Source of the DNA: Peristeroidobacter agariperforans
GTDB lineage: Bacteria > Pseudomonadota > Gammaproteobacteria > Steroidobacterales > Steroidobacteraceae
Direction of reading: 5' to 3'
NCBI RefSeq assembly: GCF_004138335.1
Contig: NZ_RYFW01000001.1
Coordinates: 1,178,001 to 1,242,000, forward strand
Length of the DNA stretch: 64,000 bases
Part shown: piece after piece, positions 57,166-64,000 of the stretch
How positions within the stretch are numbered: the first letter of the stretch is position 1
Layout: the number at the start of each line of letters is the position of its first letter
Translations under genes and position numbers: made by a program
The notes under the pieces: generated by a model
The model's input: the letters and a program-made list of their open reading frames with translations, nothing else
Databases searched by the model: none
What the model was told of the DNA's origin: nothing

Positions 57166-58041
57166 TCAGCCGCCGTGCTCGTGAGCCGTGAGCTCGTCGA
57201 TCAGGCTGAACAGCTGGCTCTCACCGCCGGCGGCGCCGATGTCGGTGCTGTACTTGCCGTTGACGATGACCGTCGGCACGGACTGAATGCGGTAGCGCTT
57301 GTTGAGGAAATCCGCGCGCTGCAGCTTGGATTCCACCGCGAACGACGAGAACGTCTCGGTGAATTTTTCCTTGCTGACGCCGTGCTGCTGGAAGAACGCC
57401 GCGATCTTGTCGACGTTGTTGAGCTGATTGCCGCTCACGTTCACCTCGCGGAAGATCAGCGAGTGCAGCTCTTCGAGCTTGCCCAGGACTTCGGCGGTGT
57501 AATAGATCCGCGCATGCATGCGGGTGCCTTCGTTCCACATCGCCGGGACGCGGTTGAACTCGACATACGGGGCCTTGCCCTTGGCGCGCCAGGATTCGAT
57601 CGCCGGATCGAGCGCGAAGCAGTGACCGCAGCCGTACCAGAACACCTCGGTCACTTCGACCTTGCCCGGCGGCGCGTTGGTGGGCTGAGCCGGCACGATC
57701 TTCTGATAGTTGGTGCCTTCCTTGAACTTCGAGGAGGTCGGCGGGCCGCCGGCCGAGCCGCCCAGCTTCAGCGAGGGCTGGGTCGTCGAGGCGGTCTGCT
57801 GCTGTTCCGTCGCCGCCGGCCCATCGTCCATCTCGCTGACAGTTTCAGTCGGCGCGGTCGCAGCCTGATCGGCCGCGGCCTGATCCGTCGGCGCCGCTGC
57901 TCCGCCTTCTGCAGCCGGAGCCGCGGGTTGCTCAGCCGCCGGAGGGGCCGCAGCGGGGGCGTTAGCGCTTGGGGCGGGTTCCTGCTTACCGCAGGCCGCG
58001 AGCAGAACCAGGGTCGAGAGCAGAGCAGCGAATTTGTTCAT
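57166..58041 (-). CDS. dsbA: DsbA-family thiol:disulfide oxidoreductase, lipoprotein form
   Basis: 291 residues. Signal with lipobox VLLAAC (Cys near 17) predicts a lipid anchor. A long Ala/Pro/Glu-rich spacer (about 20-100) holds the catalytic domain off the membrane. The thioredoxin-like domain has active site CGHC in VFWYGCGHCFALDP, the helical insert and the cis-Pro loop in QSVPTVIVNGKY. CGHC, as in eukaryotic PDI, differs from the usual CPHC of E. coli DsbA, which may change redox potential. Adjacent to cytochrome c4, as often in gammaproteobacteria. Confidence 0.9.
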   Translation of the reverse strand: MNKFAALLSTLVLLAACGKQEPAPSANAPAAAPPAAEQPAAPAAEGGAAAPTDQAAADQAATAPTETVSEMDDGPAATEQQQTASTTQPSLKLGGSAGGPPTSSKFKEGTNYQKIVPAQPTNAPPGKVEVTEVFWYGCGHCFALDPAIESWRAKGKAPYVEFNRVPAMWNEGTRMHARIYYTAEVLGKLEELHSLIFREVNVSGNQLNNVDKIAAFFQQHGVSKEKFTETFSSFAVESKLQRADFLNKRYRIQSVPTVIVNGKYSTDIGAAGGESQLFSLIDELTAHEHGG

Positions 58042-58081
58042 GCGTCGTTCCGAGCAGTTTGAGCGCCTGCCGATAGTTCGA

Positions 58082-58708
58082 TCAGCGCAGGCCCTGGATG
58101 TAGGCAGCTACCGCGTCGATTTGTTCGTCGGTCAGCAGCGATGCCACGTTGCGCATCATTTGATTCGGATCGGTCTGGCGTGTTCCCGAGCGATACGCCT
58201 TCAACTGATTGATCGTGTAAGTGGCGTGCTGGCCTTTGATCTGCGCATAGCCGGCCGCCGGGTTACCCGCACCGTCCGGGCCGTGGCAGGCCGCACAGGC
58301 CGCGATGCCCTTGGCCGGATCGCCGCCGCGGAACAGCTTCTGGCCCAGCGCGACCTTCGACGGCTCGGCTTCCAGCGTGCCCGTGGGCTTCTGCGAGGCG
58401 AAGAACGCGCCGAGATCTGCCATATCCTCATCCGAGAGCGGCTTGGCCATCGGAGTCATGAGTACGTTCTGGCGCTGATCGTTCTTGAACGCGCTCAGCT
58501 GGCGCTTGATGTAGGTCTCGTGCTGGCCGGCCAGGTTCGGCCATTCGGGGTTCACGCTGCTGCCATTGACACCGTGACAGGCGACGCACGGCGCGGCTTT
58601 CGCCTGGCCTTTCTCGGCCGAGCCTGCGACAGGCTGCTCGGCAGCGAAGCTAACGCCCGCCTGCAGGCCGCACAGAACGGTGAGCAGGACCATCGACTGA
58701 AACTTCAT
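58082..58708 (-). CDS. Cytochrome c4 (diheme)
   Basis: 208 residues with a Sec signal ([21 protein letters not shown], split at its end). Two c-type heme domains carry CVACH and CAACH, each with later Met ligands ([19 protein letters not shown]). It shuttles electrons in the periplasm to terminal oxidases. The start at 58708 is chosen for the signal peptide; the open frame continues upstream into the engB promoter region. Divergent from engB. Confidence 0.93.
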   Translation of the reverse strand: MKFQSMVLLTVLCGLQAGVSFAAEQPVAGSAEKGQAKAAPCVACHGVNGSSVNPEWPNLAGQHETYIKRQLSAFKNDQRQNVLMTPMAKPLSDEDMADLGAFFASQKPTGTLEAEPSKVALGQKLFRGGDPAKGIAACAACHGPDGAGNPAAGYAQIKGQHATYTINQLKAYRSGTRQTDPNQMMRNVASLLTDEQIDAVAAYIQGLR

Positions 58709-58802
58709 TATTCGTAACTCCGTAGCGGCGGCTGGCCAAAAGGCGCGGAATTGTACACTAGCGGTATGGCTTGCCTCAGCCTCACGCAACATACAGTCCA
58801 AC

Positions 58803-59417
58803 ATGCCGCAATTCCCACCCGTCGAGTTCCTGACCAGCTCCTGGCAGCCGCGCCAATTTCCCGCCGACCAGGGCGCGGAGGTGGCATTTGCCGGCCGTTC
58901 CAACGCCGGTAAGTCCAGCGCCTTGAATGCCATCACCGGCCGCAAGGACCTGGCGCGGACCAGCAAGACACCCGGGCGCACGCAGCTGATCAATTTCTTC
59001 GCCCTGAACGAGCAGCAGCGGCTGGCCGACCTGCCGGGTTACGGATACGCGAAGGTGCCGGAGAAAATGCGGGATCACTGGCGGCAGCTCATGGGGCGCT
59101 ATGTCGAGACCCGAGCCTCGCTGGCGGGTGTGATCATCGTGATGGACTCGAGGCATCCGCTGACGGATTTCGACTGGCAGATGCTCGAATGGACCGGCGC
59201 GCAGAACTTGCCAGTGCATTTACTACTGACGAAGGCCGACAAGCTCGGTCGCGGCGAATCAATGGCGACTCTCAAGAAGGTGCGGGCCGAAGTGGGGGAT
59301 GGGGTTACTGCCCAGCTGTTCTCCGCGGTCGCCAAGACAGGCGTCGATGAAGCCCGCAAAGAGGTCCTGACGATGCTGGCCGCGACCCCTCACCGTGCTT
59401 CGGATACAGCTGAATAA
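58803..59417 (+). CDS. engB: Ribosome biogenesis GTPase EngB (YihA/YsxC)
   Basis: 204 residues. It is needed for 50S subunit assembly. GTPase motifs: G1 [10 protein letters not shown]2 KTPGRTQ, G3 [11 protein letters not shown]4 TKAD and G5 FSA. It is essential in most bacteria. It converges with the candidate small RNA and the polA side, the same arrangement as yihA-spf-polA in E. coli. Confidence 0.96.
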   Translation: MPQFPPVEFLTSSWQPRQFPADQGAEVAFAGRSNAGKSSALNAITGRKDLARTSKTPGRTQLINFFALNEQQRLADLPGYGYAKVPEKMRDHWRQLMGRYVETRASLAGVIIVMDSRHPLTDFDWQMLEWTGAQNLPVHLLLTKADKLGRGESMATLKKVRAEVGDGVTAQLFSAVAKTGVDEARKEVLTMLAATPHRASDTAE

Positions 59418-59507
59418 TCAAAAGGTCTTCGCCGCGCCTCGAACGAAGGCGCACTAGTGCAACCCGTGCGAGACCGCGAGTGGCAGGATGCCCGAGTCGG
59501 TCTCCAA

Positions 59508-59626
59508 TAAAAAAAGAACCCCGGCGACTTCTGGAGCCACCGGGGCAGTATTACCCGGCATGGGGATGGACCGGGTTACCGTTCACTCAGGGAGGTCAGC
59601 GAACGGGAGCGTCCTGGCCGACGCTC
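59508..59626 (-). ncRNA. Candidate sigma-E-dependent small RNA in the Spot 42/ErsA locus
   Basis: On the minus strand, four stem-loops follow one another: GAGCGTC/GACGCTC (59607-59626), CCGTTC/GAACGG (59579-59606), ACCCGG/CCGGGT (59553-59576) and the terminator stem CCCCGG/CCGGGG (59519-59545) with TTCTTTTTTT. The predicted start is near 59626, six bases after a sigma-E-like promoter, giving about 118 nt. The second loop contains ACCUCCCU, complementary to Shine-Dalgarno sequences. It lies between engB and polA on the polA strand, as Spot 42 and ErsA do. Sequence similarity to either is not evident to me. Confidence 0.65.
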
Positions 59627-59631
59627 GGGAG

Positions 59632-59660
59632 TTATGACGCCCGCCGCAAGCGAAAGTTCC
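59632..59660 (-). promoter_or_regulatory. Sigma-E/AlgU-type promoter
   Basis: On the minus strand GGAACTT (59660-59654), a 16-base spacer and TCATAA (59637-59632) match the RpoE/AlgU consensus GAACTT-N16-TCnnA. The predicted start coincides with the first hairpin of the candidate small RNA. The neighbouring 59661-59826 has an AT-rich inverted repeat TTTTTCAC/GTGAAAAA (about 59668-59689) and no gene. Confidence 0.6.
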
Positions 59661-59826
59661 GGATCTTTTTCACCCGATCCGTGTGAAAAAATCTTTATCG
59701 TTTCAGGTGGTTAACCGCAATTAAGTTGCGTCTCGCGAACCACACGCGGCACCGTTGGGCGGAGCCGCTTCCGTGGCTTTTGTGGCACATACGCCACAAA
59801 TTGGCCTGACCAATTCGTAGCGGCGC

Positions 59827-60471
59827 TCAGCGCGGCGCGCCACCGAACTTATAGGTGAACCCCAGCGACAGCATGCTCACCCAGTCGCTGTCATTGTGGT
59901 CATCCCAGTCGTCATCGTCGTTCCAGTCGTCCCACCAGTCGTCGTCATCGCGATTGTTGGCGTCCAGCAGAATGCCTTCATATTCGATCCGGATCGCGAG
60001 GTTGCTGGCGCGGAACTGTGCGCCGATGCCGAACAGCGGTTCGGTGCTCTTGTCGCTGTCCGAGCCGGCAAAGCCCCGGGCGCTGAAATCAGCATCCAGG
60101 CGGGCCAGGCCGAGGCGACCGAACAGGTCGAAGTTACTGCCCAGGGGCAGCATGCCCAGCGCGCTGACCGAGACCGCCGTGTATTGCGCTTCCATATCGA
60201 CGCCGAAGATGCGATCCACCGGCTGGCCGAAGTCGGTGTAGTTCAACTCCACCGCGACCCAATCGATGATGCGATAGCCGGCGTTGATCTTGAACCCGGT
60301 GTCGTCGGCATCGAATTCCTGGCGCGTCTCGTCGTCCTTGAACTGGACGGTCGAGTCGCCGATGGAGGCGCCTAGATACGGACCTAACAGCGCGGGGTCG
60401 CGCGCAAAGGCGGCGGGGCTCGCTGCGCAGAGCGCAATTGGCAGTGCAAGCCAGCGGATGGGCAAACGCAT
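59827..60471 (-). CDS. Outer membrane beta-barrel protein with Asp/Trp-rich loop
   Basis: 214 residues with a signal peptide ending near AAFA. The alternating amphipathic strands (YLGASIGDSTVQF, GFKINAGYRIIDWVAVELNYTDFG, LFGRLGLARLDADF) and a C-terminal SMLSLGFTYKFGG mark a small eight-stranded OmpA/OmpW-like barrel. Near the C-terminus an acidic insert (DDDDWWDDWNDDDDWDD and flanks) replaces a normal surface loop. It is homologous to the next gene upstream, which lacks that insert. Start at 60471 with GGAG upstream. Confidence 0.85.
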   Translation of the reverse strand: MRLPIRWLALPIALCAASPAAFARDPALLGPYLGASIGDSTVQFKDDETRQEFDADDTGFKINAGYRIIDWVAVELNYTDFGQPVDRIFGVDMEAQYTAVSVSALGMLPLGSNFDLFGRLGLARLDADFSARGFAGSDSDKSTEPLFGIGAQFRASNLAIRIEYEGILLDANNRDDDDWWDDWNDDDDWDDHNDSDWVSMLSLGFTYKFGGAPR

Positions 60472-60506
60472 GATGTTGCTCCGATGTAATTCGTACGAGC
60501 GGATGC

Positions 60507-61031
60507 TCAAAGGAACGTATACGTAACGCCGATGGAGAGCATGTTGGCGTCATCGACGTTGTCGATATCGAACATTTCATACTCAGCGCGCACGCTCAGG
60601 CTGAGAAAACGGAATTGCGCGCCGAGGCCGTACGCGAAGTCCGTGCCGTCATCGCGGAAGTTGCCGAAGTTCTGAATTTTGACGTCGGTGTCGAAGCTGA
60701 TCACGCCGCCTTTAGCAAACACGTCGACCGGACCGACAGGTAGGAAAAACACGCCAAAGCCGCTGATGCCATCGCTCTCCACGGCCAGCGGGCCCTGTTT
60801 CACTTCGCCGAAATTTACATAGCTCGCTTCGATGCCGAACCAGTCGAGCGGCCGGATACCCGCGATGATCTTGAAGCCGGTGTCGTCGCCGTCGAGATCC
60901 AGGCCGGTGGCGTCCCGATCCAGCTCGGTGTTCGCCTGGCCGAGGCTGGCGCCGAGATAGATGCCGTTGTCGGCGGCCATGGTGGCCGTGCTCGCCAGCA
61001 ACAACGCGGTGGCCAGAATTGCTTTACGCAT
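60507..61031 (-). CDS. Outer membrane beta-barrel protein, tandem paralogue
   Basis: 174 residues with a signal peptide (MRKAILATALLLASTATMA). The barrel pattern parallels its neighbour: NGIYLGASLGQANTEL, DGDDTGFKIIAGIRPLDWFG, VDVFAKGGVISFD, YGLGAQFRFLSLSVRAEYEM and a terminal MLSIGVTYTFL. It shares the DDTGFKI-x-AG motif with the downstream gene, so the two arose by duplication. The equivalent C-terminal loop here is short (DIDNVDDAN). Confidence 0.85.
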   Translation of the reverse strand: MRKAILATALLLASTATMAADNGIYLGASLGQANTELDRDATGLDLDGDDTGFKIIAGIRPLDWFGIEASYVNFGEVKQGPLAVESDGISGFGVFFLPVGPVDVFAKGGVISFDTDVKIQNFGNFRDDGTDFAYGLGAQFRFLSLSVRAEYEMFDIDNVDDANMLSIGVTYTFL

Positions 61032-61178
61032 GGATGAAAGTCCTTTGATGTGACTAATGATGACTGACTATGAAAATAGTCGGACAGGGCATCAGGTTGC
61101 ATCAGGATGCATGATCAACCTGAATCGGAAATGAAATGTGGGTGACGGCGCTCGAGCGCGGCGGCGCACTGTGATCGA

Positions 61179-63920
61179 TCAGTGCGCTTCGTCCCAGTTT
61201 TCGCCGATGCCGGCATCCACTTTGAGCGGTACACGCAGCTCCGCGGCCCCGCTCATCAGCTCCCGTACATGTGCGATCAGATCTTCCGCGAGCTCGCGTC
61301 GCACTTCGAAGACAAGTTCGTCATGCACCTGCAGCAGCAGGCGCGCCTCGAGCTTCGATTGCGCTAGCCAACGAGCCACATCGATCATGGCGCGCTTGAT
61401 CACATCTGCCGCCGTGCCTTGCATCGGTGCGTTGATTGCGGCGCGCTCGGCGGCCTGACGCAGAGCCGCGTTGCGTGCGTTGATATCGTTTAGATACAAA
61501 CGACGGCCGAACACCGTCTCGACGAAACCCCGCTCGTGCGCGAGCTGCCTCGTTTCATCCATGTAACGCCGGACGCCTGGATAGCGCTGGAAGTAGGTCT
61601 CCACGTAACGCGCCGCCGTGCTGCGCTCGATACCAAGGCGCGACGCCAGGCCGAACGCCGACATGCCGTAAATCAAGCCGAAATTGATCATCTTCGCCGT
61701 GCGGCGCTGATCCGCAGTCACGGTGTCGAGAGTCATGCCGAACACTTCGGCAGCGGTTGCCAGATGGATGTCACGATCTTCGCTGAAGGCTTTCAGCAAA
61801 CCTTCGTCGCCGGACAGATGCGCCATGATGCGCAGCTCGATCTGCGAATAATCGGCCGCGACGATGCACCAACCCTGCGGCGCCACGAAAGCCTGCCGGA
61901 TACGACGGCCTTCCGGTGTGCGGATCGGAATGTTCTGCAAATTCGGCTCGGCCGATGACAGCCGGCCAGTCGCAGCGATCGCTTGCTGATAACACGTATG
62001 TACGCGCTGCGTGGAGCGGTTGATTTCCAGCGGCAGCTTGTCGGTGTATGTGGACTTCAACTTCGCGAACGCGCGGTATTCCATGATGAGCTTGGGCAGC
62101 TCATAACTTCCCGCCAGTTCTTCGAGCACGTCTTCGGCGGTCGACGGCTGGCCCGTCGGTGTCTTCCGAATGACTGGCAGCCCCAGCTTGCCGAACAAGA
62201 CCTCCTGCAATTGCTTGGGCGATTCCAGCGAGAACTGTTGGCCCGCCGCTGCGTACGCCTGTGCCTCGATCTCCCGCATGCGCGTGGCCAGCTCGCTGCT
62301 TTGTTTGCGAAGCAGATCGCCGTTGAGCAACACGCCCGCCTGTTCCATCTTCAGTAGCACGGGCACCAACGGCTGTTCGATGTTTTCGTACAGCTCCTTG
62401 AGCGGCGCCAAAGCTTCGAGCCGAGGCCAGAGCAGACGGTGCAGTTGCAGAGCGAGGTCGGCTTCCTCGCTGGCGTAATTCATGGCCGTATCGAGCGCGA
62501 CCTGGTTGAACTCGATCTGCTTCGCGCCTTTTCCCGCGACGCTCTCGTAAGCAATGGGATCGATGCCCAGGTAGCGACGTGAGATCGGCCCCAACTCGTG
62601 TTTCGCCGCGGTGCTGTTCAGCACATACGACTCGAGCATGATGTCGAACTGGGCGCCGCGCAGCTCGATGCCGGCGCGCTTCAGCACGTGACCTTTGTAT
62701 TTCAGGTCGTAGCCGACTTTGAGCGGCTGCTCGGCTTCGAGCACGGGCTGCAGCGCTTTCAATACAACATCGCGCGACAGCTGTTCGGGCGCGCCGGGAT
62801 AATTGTGGCCGATGGGTACGTAAGCGACGGTGCCGGGCTCGACACTGAAGGCGATACCGACAATGTCGGCCTGCATGTAGCCGCCGGATGTCGTCGCCAC
62901 ATTCAGCGATATCACACTCGCCGATTTGAGCTGCGCGACCCATGTTTCCAGCGCTGCGGCCGTCACCACGGTTTCATAGTTGCGCGGAACAGGAGGAGGC
63001 GGGGCGCCTTCGGCCGGCGGTTCTCCAGAAGCTGCAGCGGCCGACGCCGATGCACCGGGACCTTCGTCGCCGACGAGCTGCTTCAGCAGCGCGCGAAACT
63101 CCATTCGCGTGAACAACTCTCGCAAGCGATCTTTATCGGGCTCGCCGACCTTCAATGTCTCAAACGGCTGCTCCAATTTCACTTTGAGGTCGATGGTCGC
63201 GAGCTTGCGCGAGAGCTCCAGCTCTTTCATGCCGTTGCGCAGGTTCTCGCCCACCTTGCCGGTGATGGCGGCGGCGTTTTCCACCAACTTGTCGAGCGTG
63301 CCGTATTCGCCGAGCCATTTCGCTGCGGTCTTCGGGCCCACTTTGGGAATGCCCGGAATGTTGTCCGACGTATCGCCGACCAATGCCAGGTAGTCGATGA
63401 TCTGCTCGGGATAGACATCGAACTTGGTTTTCACGCCGTCGCGATTCAAGCGCGAGCCGGTCATCGTGTTGACCAGTGTGATGCGCTCGTTCACCAGCTG
63501 CGCCATGTCCTTGTCGCCGGTGGAGATGATCACGTCGTAGTCCTGCGCGGCCGCCTCGCACGCCAAGGTGCCGATCACGTCGTCGGCTTCGACACCTTCG
63601 ATGCGCAGTAACGGCAGGCCCATGGCGCGAACGCTGTCGAGCAAAGGTTGCAACTGCGAGCGCAGCTCATCGGGCATGGGCGTGCGCGTGGCCTTGTACT
63701 CTTCGAACAGCTCATCGCGGAACGTTTTGCCGGGCGCGTCGAACACCACGGCGATCAGATCCGGCGACTCTTCCTTGCGCAGTTTCTGCAACATGTTGAG
63801 CACGCCCAGCACCGCGCCGGTCGGCTCGCCACGCGAGTTGGTCAGCGGCGGCAACGCATGGAATGCGCGATACAAGTAACCTGAGCCGTCCACCAGGACG
63901 AGCTTGCGTTGAGCTGCCAT
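61179..63920 (-). CDS. polA: DNA polymerase I with degenerate proofreading site
   Basis: 913 residues. The 5' nuclease domain is intact (VDGSGYLYRAFHAL, IEGVEADDVIGTLA, STGDKDMAQLV, GDTSDNIPGIPKVGPKTA). The polymerase domain is intact (DYSQIELRIMAHLS, RRTAKMINFGLIYG, HDELVFEV). The middle 3'-5' exonuclease fold is present but, aligned with E. coli, all four metal-binding carboxylates are changed: FDTETDS reads LNVATTS (D355 to N, E357 to A), KYDRG reads KYKGH (D424 to K) and YAAED reads YASEE (D501 to E). A Pro/Ala-rich linker precedes that domain. Start overlaps the upstream stop (TAATG). Confidence 0.96.
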   Translation of the reverse strand: MAAQRKLVLVDGSGYLYRAFHALPPLTNSRGEPTGAVLGVLNMLQKLRKEESPDLIAVVFDAPGKTFRDELFEEYKATRTPMPDELRSQLQPLLDSVRAMGLPLLRIEGVEADDVIGTLACEAAAQDYDVIISTGDKDMAQLVNERITLVNTMTGSRLNRDGVKTKFDVYPEQIIDYLALVGDTSDNIPGIPKVGPKTAAKWLGEYGTLDKLVENAAAITGKVGENLRNGMKELELSRKLATIDLKVKLEQPFETLKVGEPDKDRLRELFTRMEFRALLKQLVGDEGPGASASAAAASGEPPAEGAPPPPVPRNYETVVTAAALETWVAQLKSASVISLNVATTSGGYMQADIVGIAFSVEPGTVAYVPIGHNYPGAPEQLSRDVVLKALQPVLEAEQPLKVGYDLKYKGHVLKRAGIELRGAQFDIMLESYVLNSTAAKHELGPISRRYLGIDPIAYESVAGKGAKQIEFNQVALDTAMNYASEEADLALQLHRLLWPRLEALAPLKELYENIEQPLVPVLLKMEQAGVLLNGDLLRKQSSELATRMREIEAQAYAAAGQQFSLESPKQLQEVLFGKLGLPVIRKTPTGQPSTAEDVLEELAGSYELPKLIMEYRAFAKLKSTYTDKLPLEINRSTQRVHTCYQQAIAATGRLSSAEPNLQNIPIRTPEGRRIRQAFVAPQGWCIVAADYSQIELRIMAHLSGDEGLLKAFSEDRDIHLATAAEVFGMTLDTVTADQRRTAKMINFGLIYGMSAFGLASRLGIERSTAARYVETYFQRYPGVRRYMDETRQLAHERGFVETVFGRRLYLNDINARNAALRQAAERAAINAPMQGTAADVIKRAMIDVARWLAQSKLEARLLLQVHDELVFEVRRELAEDLIAHVRELMSGAAELRVPLKVDAGIGENWDEAH

Positions 63921-64000
63921 TACTGACCCGCCTTCGGCGGCGGGGTGGCGGGACGATCGGGATCGGGCGGAGAGACCGGCGTCGGCTGAGACTGAGCGGG
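63920..64000 (-). CDS. C-terminal end of a proline-rich protein upstream of polA
   Basis: Only the last 26 residues are inside the window, a Pro/Ala-rich tail (PTPVSPPDPDRPATPPPKAG) ending in TAA that overlaps the polA ATG. The rest lies beyond the right edge, so the family cannot be named. Translational coupling with polA is likely. Confidence 0.6.
   Translation of the reverse strand, partial: PAQSQPTPVSPPDPDRPATPPPKAGQ

Noticed and set aside
59418-59507. GCGCCT/AGGCGC hairpin after engB
   Set aside because: A 6-bp stem without a T-run; there is not enough to call a terminator. The stronger terminator nearby belongs to the opposite strand.
61148-61187. Palindromes around the polA stop codon as a terminator
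   Set aside because: GCGCACTG/CAGTGCGC spans the stop codon and has no T-run on the polA strand. It is too weak to list as a terminator.

Overview
The window is high-GC bacterial chromosome, densely coded on both strands, with no tRNA, rRNA, insertion sequence, prophage or CRISPR array that I could see. The gene families point to a Gammaproteobacterium: PbpC next to a large alpha-2-macroglobulin, a polA - engB - cytochrome c4 - dsbA neighbourhood, OpdB, and two-heme cytochrome c4. A member of the Steroidobacteraceae/Nevskiales or a xanthomonad-like lineage would fit. That is inference from family flavour only.

Layout. 0-10 kb: tail of a gamma-glutamyltransferase, a PAS-PAS-GGDEF-EAL protein, a ribbon-helix-helix regulator with a perfect palindrome at its start, a small conserved protein, glpK, a degenerate M48-type membrane protein, a DUF4261 protein, a Tdi1-like orphan immunity protein, a GNAT enzyme and a Kef-type antiporter. 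10-19 kb: pbpC and a 1970-residue alpha-2-macroglobulin on the minus strand (envelope defence). 19-29 kb: OsmC, a lipoprotein and a compact glycogen cluster glgP-glgB-glgX-malQ. 29-34 kb: a cytochrome b561, a MATE pump and the first of two unusual proteins that join a receiver-like domain, one membrane segment, TPR-like repeats and a TonB C-terminal domain. 34-37 kb: oligopeptidase B, a response regulator and an inverted array of 7-bp repeats.

37-44 kb is a cyclic-di-GMP region. A receiver/PAS/PAS/GAF/HD-GYP protein is followed by a c-di-GMP-I (GEMM-I) riboswitch and a secreted Ig-like protein. Then come two further GEMM-I riboswitches in tandem and a related lipoprotein. With the GGDEF-EAL protein at the start, the window holds c-di-GMP enzymes, three RNA sensors and their probable surface-adhesion outputs.

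44-54 kb: a paired M16 peptidase operon and an MFS carrier, then a minus-strand signalling array of membrane CheA-like kinase, CheY-like receiver, CheX-like phosphatase and the second receiver-TPR-TonB protein. 54-64 kb: an EEP hydrolase, a NYN-LOTUS protein, CorA, lipoprotein DsbA, cytochrome c4, EngB, two tandem outer-membrane barrels and polA.

The best candidates for something undescribed are two. First, a probable sigma-E-dependent small RNA lies between engB and polA, the locus that carries Spot 42 in E. coli and ErsA in Pseudomonas. It has a GAACTT-16-TCATAA promoter, four consecutive hairpins, a poly-U terminator and an anti-Shine-Dalgarno loop, and sits just downstream of two outer-membrane protein genes. 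Second, three GEMM-I riboswitches serve two homologous surface proteins. PolA also appears to have lost every catalytic carboxylate of its proofreading site, and the M48-like protein has lost its zinc ligands.
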